A stretch of DNA of 64,000 bases from an uncultured Chloroflexales bacterium (GTDB lineage: Bacteria > Chloroflexota > Chloroflexia > Chloroflexales > Chloroflexaceae): assembly GCA_937918935.1 (NCBI GenBank), contig CAKZSI010000069.1, positions 1-64,000 on the forward strand, given 5' to 3'. Shown here one piece after another: positions 18,057-25,909 of this stretch. Numbering within the stretch: position 1 is the stretch's first letter; each line of letters begins with the position of its first letter. The notes below the pieces were generated by a model. The model was not told the DNA's origin and searched no databases. It was given only the letters and a program-made list of their open reading frames with translations. Both the position numbers and the translations under genes were made by a program.

Positions 18057-21000
18057 GTGACCTGGCTGCCTCTCTGGGCACGTCCATCGTGGCCGTGGCG
18101 GCGGCGCTCGCCGACGCTGCTGCCGCCGACCCCGAGGCCACGCTGCTTACCGCCCGGCTCAGCGGTCTCACCGCGCTCGGCGAGGGACCGCCCGCCGCGG
18201 CGCTGGGCCGCGCCATCGCCCAGGCCGAGGCGCGCCTGCGCGACGAGCACCCCGCCGCCGCCGGGCCGCTCATTGCGCTGCTGCGCGATCCCCATCCCGC
18301 CGCGGCACGCTTTCGTGCCGCCGCCGTGGAGGAGTTGCTGCTCGCGGGCGAGCCGGATCTGGCGCGTCTTGTTGAGGTGTACCGCCGCGAGGTGCGCACC
18401 GCTCTCGCCGCCGCCGGGAACGAGGCGCCACCCTGGCGCCTCATCGGCCCGCCGTTGATCCGTCTGCTCGGCGATCTGCTGCCCGCGGCGTGCGCCGGGC
18501 AGGCCCGGCTGCGCCGCTGCCTGCCCGACGAGGCCGAGCGCGCCCTGATCGACCGCCTGCGCGCCGCCCGCCTCGCGGCGTTTCCTGCCGAACCGTCTGG
18601 CCAGAGTATCGTCGCGACTTCCGGCGCCTCCATCGCCCAGGTGCGGCAGACCATCGTCCACGGCGATCTCTACACCCTGCCCGGTTCACCCGCACCTGAT
18701 CTACCCCTGCTCTACGCCCACTACCGCGCCTTCGTCGCCGAGACGTTCGGTTCGCTGGATTTTCGCGGGATGATGCAGGTGCAGGCGGCCACACGCATCC
18801 CCCTCGAGCGGATCTACGTTCCGCTTATGGGTCGCGCGCCACAGGATGAGCACATCCCCGACGCGCCTCGCGCCTCCCTTCACGAGTTCGTGCGCGCCCA
18901 GCCGCTTCTGGTGGTGCTCGGCGACCCCGGCAGCGGCAAGAGCACCCTGGTGCGCTACCTGCTGTTGACCCTCACCCGCGGCGACGCGCGCCGCGACCTT
19001 GGCCTCGACCCGCTCTGGCTGCCGATCTTCTTTCCTGTGGCCTCCTTCGCCGCCGCCCGCTCCCGGCCCGGCGCGGGCGATCTGTCTCCCCTGGAGTATC
19101 TCAGCGCCTACTACGGCGGCCTCTCCCAGCCCGACTACGGTCCGCTGTTCGCGCGCGCCCTCACCATGGGCCGCGCCCTGGTGCTCTTCGATGGTCTCGA
19201 CGAGGTGCGCGACGACCGCCAGGCGATCGTGCGCGCCCTCGAGGCGTTCGTGCGCGAGTGGGACGCCCCCGGCAATCGCTTTGTGGCCACCTCACGCATC
19301 GTCGGCTACCCGGAGGCGCCTCTCGACCCCGACCTGTTCGCCGTAGTGACCATCCAGCCCCTCTCTGACGACCTGATCCGCGCCTTTATCGAACGCTGGA
19401 GCCGGGTCTACGCCGCGATGGGCACGCCGTCGCTCGCCACCGACGGCGATCTGCTCCACGACCTGATGCGCGAGGCCGCCAGCGCCGAACTGGAGCGTCG
19501 CGTTGCCGCCCACAGTGCTGCACTCACCACAGCGGTGTTTTCGACGCCCCGGGTCACCGACCTGGCGCGCAATCCGCTCTTGCTGACCATCCTGGCGCTG
19601 ATCCACAACCAGGGCACTCGGCTGCCCGATCGCCGGGCTGATCTCTACCGTCTCTGCGTTGAGGCCCTGGCCGAGACCTGGAACCGCACCCGTTCGTTGA
19701 GCGGACGACCCATCGCCGTTCAACTCGGCGATGAGCAGATCGACGAGCGTTTCGTAGTCAATGTGCTCGGCCCGGTGGCCCTCTGGCTCCACGGCGAGCG
19801 CGCTGGCGGTCTGATTGAGCAAGACGAACTGGAGCGCCACATCGCCGTCACCCTCGCCCAGAGCGACGGTCTGCCCCGCCGGCGCGCCCGGCGTCTGGCC
19901 CGCGAGTTCATCGAGTTGATGCGCCGCGATACCGGGCTGCTCATCGAGCGCGGCTACCGCCGCTTCGCCTTCGTGCATCTGACCTTCGAGGAGTACCTGG
20001 CCGCCCGCGGGCTGCTGGAGTCGGTGGTGGTCGAGCGCCCCGATGACCTGCTGCAACGCTACGCCCTCGACCCGCGCTGGCACGAGGTGCTGCGTCTAGC
20101 TATCGCCTCGGCCTCGCAACGCGAGGCGCAGCGCCTGCTGCTCACGTTGCTGGCAACACCAGCCGGAGATGAGCAGCGCGGTCTACCCGCGGTGCTGGCC
20201 GGCGAATGTCTCCTCGATGCCGGGCGCAATGCCGCCGGCGGGCGCGCCTGGGAAGCCGGCCTGGGGGCGCTGCTGGCCGTCGTGGCCGATCCCGCTGCGC
20301 CGCTCAACATCCGCGTCGCCGCTGGCGAGGTGCTCGGACGTCTCGGTGATCCGCGGCTGCTCGACCCGGCCACGGGTCGCGCCGTGGGCGCCAGTGGAGC
20401 GGCGATCCCCGATTACTGGTGCGACGTGCCCGCGGGCACGTTCTGGCATGGCGACGAGCGCCAGCGGCGCGGGCGCCGCGCCGCCCTGAAACCGGTCGAA
20501 CTGCCCTACGCCTTTCGCATCGCCCGCTACCCGGTGACCAATGCCGAGTTTGCCCGCTTCATCGCCGCCGGTGGCTACAGCGACCCGCGCTGGTGGAGCG
20601 TGACGGGGTGGGCCTTCCTGGGACCAGACGGCCATCGCGCCCCGCCCGAGGAGCGTGGCGCGCCCATCGCGCAGCCCGGACTCTGGACGGTCGCCAGCTA
20701 CAACGGCCCCACGCAGCCGGTGGTCGGCGTCTCGTGGTACGAAGCGGCGGCCTTCTGCACCTGGCTGACGGCCGAGGGCCGCGCCGCCGGCTGGCTCTAC
20801 CCCGGCGAGATGTTGCGCCTGCCGACGGCGCTCGAATGGGAACGGGCCGCGCGCCACCTCGACCAGCGCCGGTACCCCTGGGGCGACGATCCGCCCGACA
20901 CGGGCCACGCCAACTTCGCCGCGTGCGCCCTGCGCGCTCCCTCACCCATTGGCTGCTTTCCCGCCGGCGCCGCGGTCTGCGGGGCGCTCGATCTGGCCGG

Positions 21001-21220
21001 CAATGTCTGGGAGTGGACCTGCAGCCTGGCCGACGCCCTGGAGGAGCGCGGGCCGCGCACCGATGTGGCGCTCCACGAAACCCCGGCGATCAAAGGCGGG
21101 GCCTTTAACTGGGAGGCCGAGGGGCTGCGCTGTGGCGCTTACAACCGTTTCCCACCCACCCAGCGCTACAACTTGCTGGGCTTTCGTCTGGTGTGGGTTG
21201 CCGCCGAGGAGGGTGTATGA
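18053..21220 (+). CDS. NACHT-family STAND NTPase with C-terminal FGE-like domain
   Basis: A 1055-residue NLR-like protein. Residues 1-280 are helical with a linker (SGASIAQVRQTIVHGDLY) of the type found before NACHT domains. The NTPase has Walker A GDPGSGKST (about 290-298) and Walker B LVLFDGLDEV (about 377-386), followed by helical and HEAT-like sensor segments (about 650-780). Residues 790-1050 form a formylglycine-generating-enzyme/C-type-lectin-like domain: FRIARYPVTNAEFARF, VVGVSWYEAAAFCTWL, LRLPTALEWERAAR, LDLAGNVWEWTCS and a final LGFRLVW. Such NTPases act as ligand-triggered assembly switches; the FGE fold may recognise the ligand. ATGA overlaps join it to both neighbours. Confidence 0.92.
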   Translation: MSDLAASLGTSIVAVAAALADAAAADPEATLLTARLSGLTALGEGPPAAALGRAIAQAEARLRDEHPAAAGPLIALLRDPHPAAARFRAAAVEELLLAGEPDLARLVEVYRREVRTALAAAGNEAPPWRLIGPPLIRLLGDLLPAACAGQARLRRCLPDEAERALIDRLRAARLAAFPAEPSGQSIVATSGASIAQVRQTIVHGDLYTLPGSPAPDLPLLYAHYRAFVAETFGSLDFRGMMQVQAATRIPLERIYVPLMGRAPQDEHIPDAPRASLHEFVRAQPLLVVLGDPGSGKSTLVRYLLLTLTRGDARRDLGLDPLWLPIFFPVASFAAARSRPGAGDLSPLEYLSAYYGGLSQPDYGPLFARALTMGRALVLFDGLDEVRDDRQAIVRALEAFVREWDAPGNRFVATSRIVGYPEAPLDPDLFAVVTIQPLSDDLIRAFIERWSRVYAAMGTPSLATDGDLLHDLMREAASAELERRVAAHSAALTTAVFSTPRVTDLARNPLLLTILALIHNQGTRLPDRRADLYRLCVEALAETWNRTRSLSGRPIAVQLGDEQIDERFVVNVLGPVALWLHGERAGGLIEQDELERHIAVTLAQSDGLPRRRARRLAREFIELMRRDTGLLIERGYRRFAFVHLTFEEYLAARGLLESVVVERPDDLLQRYALDPRWHEVLRLAIASASQREAQRLLLTLLATPAGDEQRGLPAVLAGECLLDAGRNAAGGRAWEAGLGALLAVVADPAAPLNIRVAAGEVLGRLGDPRLLDPATGRAVGASGAAIPDYWCDVPAGTFWHGDERQRRGRRAALKPVELPYAFRIARYPVTNAEFARFIAAGGYSDPRWWSVTGWAFLGPDGHRAPPEERGAPIAQPGLWTVASYNGPTQPVVGVSWYEAAAFCTWLTAEGRAAGWLYPGEMLRLPTALEWERAARHLDQRRYPWGDDPPDTGHANFAACALRAPSPIGCFPAGAAVCGALDLAGNVWEWTCSLADALEERGPRTDVALHETPAIKGGAFNWEAEGLRCGAYNRFPPTQRYNLLGFRLVWVAAEEGV

Positions 21221-22584
21221 AGCCATCCCCTGTCCGCGCCGATCCACGGCTGATCTTCTTACCGCGCCGCGACGGCGTCACCCTGCGCTGGGAAGCCGAC
21301 GTACTCGGCGCCCGCGCCAGCCGTATGGCGCCGCCCTTCCTGCGTGACGACCTGGCCCTGGTGCTACGGGCCCTCGACGCCCTGCAGGACCCGGCCTACC
21401 CCATCGCCTGGAACGACGATCAGGAGCAACGCTTCGCCTTCGGCGCAACCGAGCGCGCCCGGCTGGCCGCCCTGGAGCTCTGGGATGCGGCGGAGCGCGT
21501 ATCCGCCGATGCGCCCCGGCGCGTGGGCCGCCGGCTCTTTCACGCCCTGACCGCCGACCCCGCCGGCGCCCGCGCCCTGGCCACGCTGCGCGATCACGCC
21601 ACGGCCCTTGGCCACCCCCTGCGCCTGGAGTTGTGCTTCCCGCCCGAAGCGACCGACCTGGCCGCCCTGCCCTGGGAACTTCTCTGGGACGAGGGGCCGC
21701 TGCCCCTGGTGCTGGCCCACGACGGCGCCGGCAGCATCGCGCGGCGGCTGGACCTGCCGCAGGCCCTGCCGCCGCGCCGCCAGGCCAGCGGCCCGTTGCG
21801 CATTCTGGCTATCTCGCCCCGGGCCGGCATCAGCCCCGAGTTGCGCCAGGTCGAACGCGCCGCCCGTCTCGATACCTGGCAGCCGCTGATCGACGCCGGG
21901 CGCGCCAGGGTGATTGAAGTAGAGCCGGCCAGCCGGGTCATGGTGGTGCAGGCCCTCGGCGCCGGCCCACCACCCGATGTCGTGCATTTCTACGGCCACG
22001 GACGCTACCTCAACGGCGAGGGGGCGCTGCTCCTCGATGACGGCTCCGGCACAGCCTGGACGCCCGCCACCACCCTGGCGGCCCTCTTCGGCGGGGTCGC
22101 GCTGGTGGTGCTGCACGCCTGCCAGGGGGCCATGCTCGGCGTGAGCGCGCCCCTCGTTGCCGGGGTGGCCCAGGCCCTCTGCGCCAACGGCGTACCTGCC
22201 GTGCTGGGGATGCAACTCAGCGTGCGCGCCAGCGCCGCCGGGCGCGTCGGCGCCGTGCTCTACCAGGCCCTCGCCGCCGGGCGCAGCCTGCAAGACGCCG
22301 TTGCCCTTGCCCGACGCGCCCTGTTCGTCGAGGAAGGCGATCGTGTCTCCTGGTTCGTTCCGGCCCTCTACCTGCGGGACCGCGACGGGGGGCCGTTTTA
22401 CCTCCGCCCGCCCGCCACCGATCCCACCGGAGAGGCGGCGCCACCCGCCGCCCGGCAGATGGTGCTGGCCCACGGCGGGCAGATCCGCACCCTGCGCATC
22501 CAGGGCCGCGCCGGCTCGGCCCAGCGCGTCGTCGCCCTCGACGGAGGCCACATCAGCGGCGTGTCAATGGAGGATCGATCGTAA
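21217..22584 (+). CDS. CHAT-domain caspase-like protease
   Basis: A 455-residue protein whose C-terminal half is a CHAT peptidase (caspase clan). The catalytic His lies in HFYGHG (His261) and the Cys in LHACQGA (Cys302); both are present, so it is predicted active. The N-terminal domain contains LAALPWELLWDEG, the usual entry motif of CHAT proteins. It starts at ATG 21217, overlapping the NACHT stop by four bases, which implies a stoichiometric pair. CHAT proteases coupled to NLR-like NTPases cleave partner proteins on activation; the likeliest substrate here is the gasdermin-like protein at the operon end. That pairing is inferred. Confidence 0.92.
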   Translation: MKPSPVRADPRLIFLPRRDGVTLRWEADVLGARASRMAPPFLRDDLALVLRALDALQDPAYPIAWNDDQEQRFAFGATERARLAALELWDAAERVSADAPRRVGRRLFHALTADPAGARALATLRDHATALGHPLRLELCFPPEATDLAALPWELLWDEGPLPLVLAHDGAGSIARRLDLPQALPPRRQASGPLRILAISPRAGISPELRQVERAARLDTWQPLIDAGRARVIEVEPASRVMVVQALGAGPPPDVVHFYGHGRYLNGEGALLLDDGSGTAWTPATTLAALFGGVALVVLHACQGAMLGVSAPLVAGVAQALCANGVPAVLGMQLSVRASAAGRVGAVLYQALAAGRSLQDAVALARRALFVEEGDRVSWFVPALYLRDRDGGPFYLRPPATDPTGEAAPPAARQMVLAHGGQIRTLRIQGRAGSAQRVVALDGGHISGVSMEDRS

Positions 22585-22590
22585 CACGCC

Positions 22591-22633
22591 AGGGGAGGGT
22601 TTGGGGCAACCAGGTTGCCCCAAACCTTCCCCT
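22591..22633 (+). repeat. Strong hairpin inside the operon, repeat-family copy
   Basis: Arms of 20 bases (22591-22610 and 22614-22633) pair with a single G-T wobble around a 3-nt loop. It lies in the 193-base gap between the CHAT and amidase genes. No T-run follows, so it is more likely a message-stabilising or attenuating structure than a full terminator. The sequence belongs to the window's dispersed palindromic repeat family. Confidence 0.7.
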
Positions 22634-22777
22634 CGGCAAGATAGAGAAACCCGTTTGCCCCACATGCCCCTCCCGCCGGAGGGTCCGGGAGGGCGCAGCC
22701 CTTCCAGGAAAGAACCTCTCGTTGCGCGGCGAAGCCGCATGCGCCCTTGACGACCGCATACCGGAGGAACAAAACCA

Positions 22778-24631
22778 ATGCATATCGAATGGCTCGGCAT
22801 GACCCGCCAGCACTACCAGCCTGGCGCCCTCACCCGGGTGCGTATGGTGGTGATCCACGCCACTGCCGGGCGCGCCCCCGGCGACCTCAACTGGCTACGC
22901 CAGGGCGGCGATGAACACCGTCCCGTCTCGGTTCACTACTACATTGGTCGCGATGGGCGGGTTGTGCAACTGGTCAAAGAGGAAGACATTGCCTGGCATG
23001 CCGGCACGAGCGTCTGGGCTGTTGATGGGCGCGTTATGCAGCATTGCAACCGCTTCTCGATTGGTATTGAGCTGGAAAACCTTAACACCGGGCGCGATCC
23101 CTACCCCGAAGCCCAGTATGCCGCCGCGCTGGAGCTAACGCGGGATCTGGTGCGCCGCCACAACGTGCCGCGTGGCCAGCTCGTCCGCCACCTGGACATC
23201 GCGCCAGGGCGCAAGACCGATCCCGCCGGTTTCCCCTGGGAACGTTTCGTCAGCGAGGTCTACGCTGGCACATCCGAGGCCAACGACGACCCGCAGGCCC
23301 AACTGCGCGCCCTGATGCGTGACCTTGCCTACCGGGCCGCCGGTTCGGCGCTACCCGCCGTATGGCCCCTGTACGAAGCCGCCCGCGCCGCACATCTCGG
23401 CATGCCCATCGCCAGTCGCAGCGGGCGTCCCCAGGCTGCCAGCCCCGCGACGGCCCAGGACGACCGCGACCGCGCAGTGCGTCTCCCCGGCCAGGCACCG
23501 CTGATCATCGAGGTGTACGCCCGCGACCTGCTCTACGCGCCCCTGACCAGCGACGAGCGCCCCCGGGCCAGCGCCATCCGCCGCTTGAACGAGACGCCTC
23601 CCGGCCCGCTGCGCGAGGCCCTGGTTGGAGAAATGTTCCGCGCTGCCGATCCGGTCAATGGCTTCCGGCCCGACTGGGCCTTCCACCAACGCTGGCAACT
23701 GCGCGCCAGCGACCTGGGGGCGCCCATCGGTCCCAACCATCGCATTGTGGTGGGGGGGAAGCCCTTTGCCTGCCAGCACTTCGCTCTGGACAGCCTCTGC
23801 TCACCGGTGGGCGCCTGGCGCACGATCTACCACCTGAGCGAACTGAGCAGCGGGGGGAGCGGCGCCCCTCAGCCCGCGGCGCTGCGCGTCGCCCTGCTCG
23901 ACGACCTCTACCGTGCCCGCGCCGGGCGACGCTACGACCCGACGGCGCTCCTTATACGGCAGGCCGAGACCCGGCGCCTGGGCGCACCTCTGGCGCCGCC
24001 CGAAGTGGCGATGGTCGCGGGCCGTCCGTACCTGCTGATGGCCTTTGCCCTCGATGTCCTGGCCTGCCCATTGCCGCGCCTCACCTGGCCCCTCGACCAG
24101 CCATTGCCCGCCGAGACGCCGGCAATCGCCCTCGACGACGCCCCGGCGCTCCTGGGCGCGCCCGTCCCACAGTGGACGGAGCGTCTGCTGGGCGCCGCCG
24201 CGGCGCCCGCGCTGCACGACCTGCTCCTTGACGCACCCCGGGGCCATGACCGCCCGGCGCCCGACACCCTGCTCATCAGCACGGCGCCCGGCCCTGCCGC
24301 CACCGATCTGCGCCTGGAAGCCGGAAACGCCCGCTGGCACTACTACGTCACGACCTCCGGCGCGATCTACCGTCTCGGTGACGAACGTGCCAGCGCTGGC
24401 GCCCCGGCGCCAACCAGACGCGCCGTATGCATCGCGGTCGAAGGGGGCGCCACTGCCGCCGGCCCGACCCAGCGCGCCGCCCTCGCCTGGCTGGTACGCA
24501 CCCTGGCGAACGCCTGGCACATTGCTCCGCAGCAGATTATCGCCACTGACAGGGCATCGTCAGGCTCGGGCGTGCGCCGGACCAATACAGAACGACATCC
24601 TGTTGAGATTGGAGGAGCAAACGATGTCTGA
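22778..24631 (+). CDS. PGRP/Amidase_2 protein with a second, degenerate amidase domain
   Basis: A 617-residue protein. Residues 20-165 form an N-acetylmuramoyl-L-alanine amidase of the PGRP/AmpD type, with zinc ligands His27 (VVIHATAG), His138 (RHLDIAPG) and Asp148 (RKTDP), plus EDIAWHAG; it should cut or bind peptidoglycan stem peptides. Three copies of an unnamed repeat follow (about 205-253, 312-343, 400-430; LGxP, then FALDxL and CP or AP). Residues 495-607 resemble a second amidase domain (HYYVTTSGAIYRLGDE) but lack the first His (LLISTAPG) and the last ligands, so it can only bind. No signal peptide is seen. GGAGG precedes ATG 22778. It overlaps ftsZ by 8 bases. Confidence 0.85.
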   Translation: MHIEWLGMTRQHYQPGALTRVRMVVIHATAGRAPGDLNWLRQGGDEHRPVSVHYYIGRDGRVVQLVKEEDIAWHAGTSVWAVDGRVMQHCNRFSIGIELENLNTGRDPYPEAQYAAALELTRDLVRRHNVPRGQLVRHLDIAPGRKTDPAGFPWERFVSEVYAGTSEANDDPQAQLRALMRDLAYRAAGSALPAVWPLYEAARAAHLGMPIASRSGRPQAASPATAQDDRDRAVRLPGQAPLIIEVYARDLLYAPLTSDERPRASAIRRLNETPPGPLREALVGEMFRAADPVNGFRPDWAFHQRWQLRASDLGAPIGPNHRIVVGGKPFACQHFALDSLCSPVGAWRTIYHLSELSSGGSGAPQPAALRVALLDDLYRARAGRRYDPTALLIRQAETRRLGAPLAPPEVAMVAGRPYLLMAFALDVLACPLPRLTWPLDQPLPAETPAIALDDAPALLGAPVPQWTERLLGAAAAPALHDLLLDAPRGHDRPAPDTLLISTAPGPAATDLRLEAGNARWHYYVTTSGAIYRLGDERASAGAPAPTRRAVCIAVEGGATAAGPTQRAALAWLVRTLANAWHIAPQQIIATDRASSGSGVRRTNTERHPVEIGGANDV

Positions 24632-25751
24632 TCAGCCAACGACCCGTGTCAGCGCCGACCTGCGGGAGGTTGCCGACAACGTGATCGTCTTTTCCCGACC
24701 AGAAGACGTCGCCGCGCGCCCTTCGCTTTTTCTGGCCCAGCTTCCGCTCGACTCCGCTCCGGTGAAGATCCGGGTCGTCGGCGTGGGCGGAGCGGGCGGC
24801 AACGTCATTGACCGGCTGGCCGGCGAACGCATCCCCAGCGTGGACACCCTGGTCGTCAACACCGACCGGCAGGCCCTCGGCGCCAGTCGGGCCACCCGCC
24901 ACCTGGTACTGGGCGAGACGGTGACCCGCGGCCTTGGTGCAGGGGGAGACCCGCTGGTGGGCCGCCAGGCCGCCGAGGAGAGCGCGGCCTCGCTGCGCGA
25001 GCGTCTACGGGGCGCCGACATGGTCTTTATCGCCGCGGGCATGGGGGGAGGAACAGGAACCGGCGCAGCGCCGATCGTCGCGCGCGTGGCCCGCGAACTG
25101 GGCGCCCTCTGTGTTGCCCTGGTCACCCGGCCCTTCAGCTTCGAGGGGCGGCGACGCGCGCAGATCGCTACCCAGGGCATCGTCACCCTGCGCGAAGTCG
25201 CCGATACGCTGATCATCGTGCCGAACGATCGACTGATCCAGGCTGCTACGCGCAGCACCTCCATCCGTGAGGCGTTCGACATGGCCGATACCGTGCTACG
25301 GCTCGGTGTGCAGGGCATCGCCGAACTGATGGTACAGCGCGGCCTGATCAACGTTGACTTCGCCGATGTGCGCGCCGTGATGGAACGGGCCGGCATGGCC
25401 CTGCTGGGCATTGGCGCGGCACGGGGCCACAACCGCGTCGTTGAGGCCCTGCGCCGCGCCACCGCCTGCCCGCTGCTGGAGGGCCGCCTCGAAGGCGCGC
25501 GCCGGCTGTTGCTCAACATCACCGGCGGCAACGACCTGGGTCTCCTGGAGGTGCACACCGCCGCCGAACTGGTGGCCCGCACCATTGACCCCGACGCCAA
25601 CATCATCTTCGGGGCCACGATTGACCCGACCCTGACCTCCGGCCTGGTCAAGGTCACCCTGGTCGCCACCGGCTTTGCCGACGTCGAGGCGCCGGAGACC
25701 CTCCCACGGGCCGGGGCGCGGGGAAACCCGCTTTCCCCGGGTTCGCGTTAG
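24624..25751 (+). CDS. ftsZ: FtsZ GTPase embedded in the NACHT-CHAT operon
   Basis: A 375-residue tubulin-fold GTPase. The signature GGGTGTG is at 141-147, and the T7 loop keeps the catalytic set N243, D245 and D248 (NVDFADV). FtsZ motifs such as RPFSFEGRRR and VDPDANIIFG-like DPDANIIFG are close to consensus, so polymerisation and GTP hydrolysis are expected. It has a 46-residue N-terminal extension, and the tail after residue 350 is only about 25 residues, without the conserved C-terminal peptide that binds FtsA-type anchors. ATG 24624 follows GGAGGAG and overlaps the amidase stop by 8 bases. No other dcw genes surround it. It could be the cell's main FtsZ or a paralogue dedicated to this system. 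Confidence 0.93.
   Translation: MSDQPTTRVSADLREVADNVIVFSRPEDVAARPSLFLAQLPLDSAPVKIRVVGVGGAGGNVIDRLAGERIPSVDTLVVNTDRQALGASRATRHLVLGETVTRGLGAGGDPLVGRQAAEESAASLRERLRGADMVFIAAGMGGGTGTGAAPIVARVARELGALCVALVTRPFSFEGRRRAQIATQGIVTLREVADTLIIVPNDRLIQAATRSTSIREAFDMADTVLRLGVQGIAELMVQRGLINVDFADVRAVMERAGMALLGIGAARGHNRVVEALRRATACPLLEGRLEGARRLLLNITGGNDLGLLEVHTAAELVARTIDPDANIIFGATIDPTLTSGLVKVTLVATGFADVEAPETLPRAGARGNPLSPGSR
25719..25739 (+). repeat. Palindromic repeat encoding part of the FtsZ tail
   Basis: CGGGGAAA and TTTCCCCG form an 8-bp stem around CCCGC. It is a copy of the window's intergenic repeat, but here it lies inside the coding sequence and supplies about residues 366-372 (RGNPLSP). A second copy occupies about 25816-25841, in the gap before the next gene. 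Confidence 0.6.
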
Positions 25752-25909
25752 GTACGGGCGAAAGATGTTTCGCCCATGCCTGATACCGATCTACTCTCCG
25801 CATCGCGCAGGGGCCTGGGGAAACCCGGGCGCCCCACCCCCCTACGGCAGCCCCCCCGTGGGCCCGGCCGGCCCGGAGCTATTTCACATCGGATGACAAG
25901 GAGCAAACT

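Noticed and set aside
18053-21220. Diversity-generating retroelement target
   Set aside because: The FGE-like domain fits the target type, but no reverse transcriptase, accessory gene or template repeat is present in the window, so it was kept only as a hypothesis.
17294-25751. Ordinary dcw (division and cell wall) cluster
   Set aside because: mraZ and ftsZ are present, but rsmH, ftsL, ftsI, mur genes, ftsW, ftsQ and ftsA are all absent between them, replaced by NACHT, CHAT and amidase genes.
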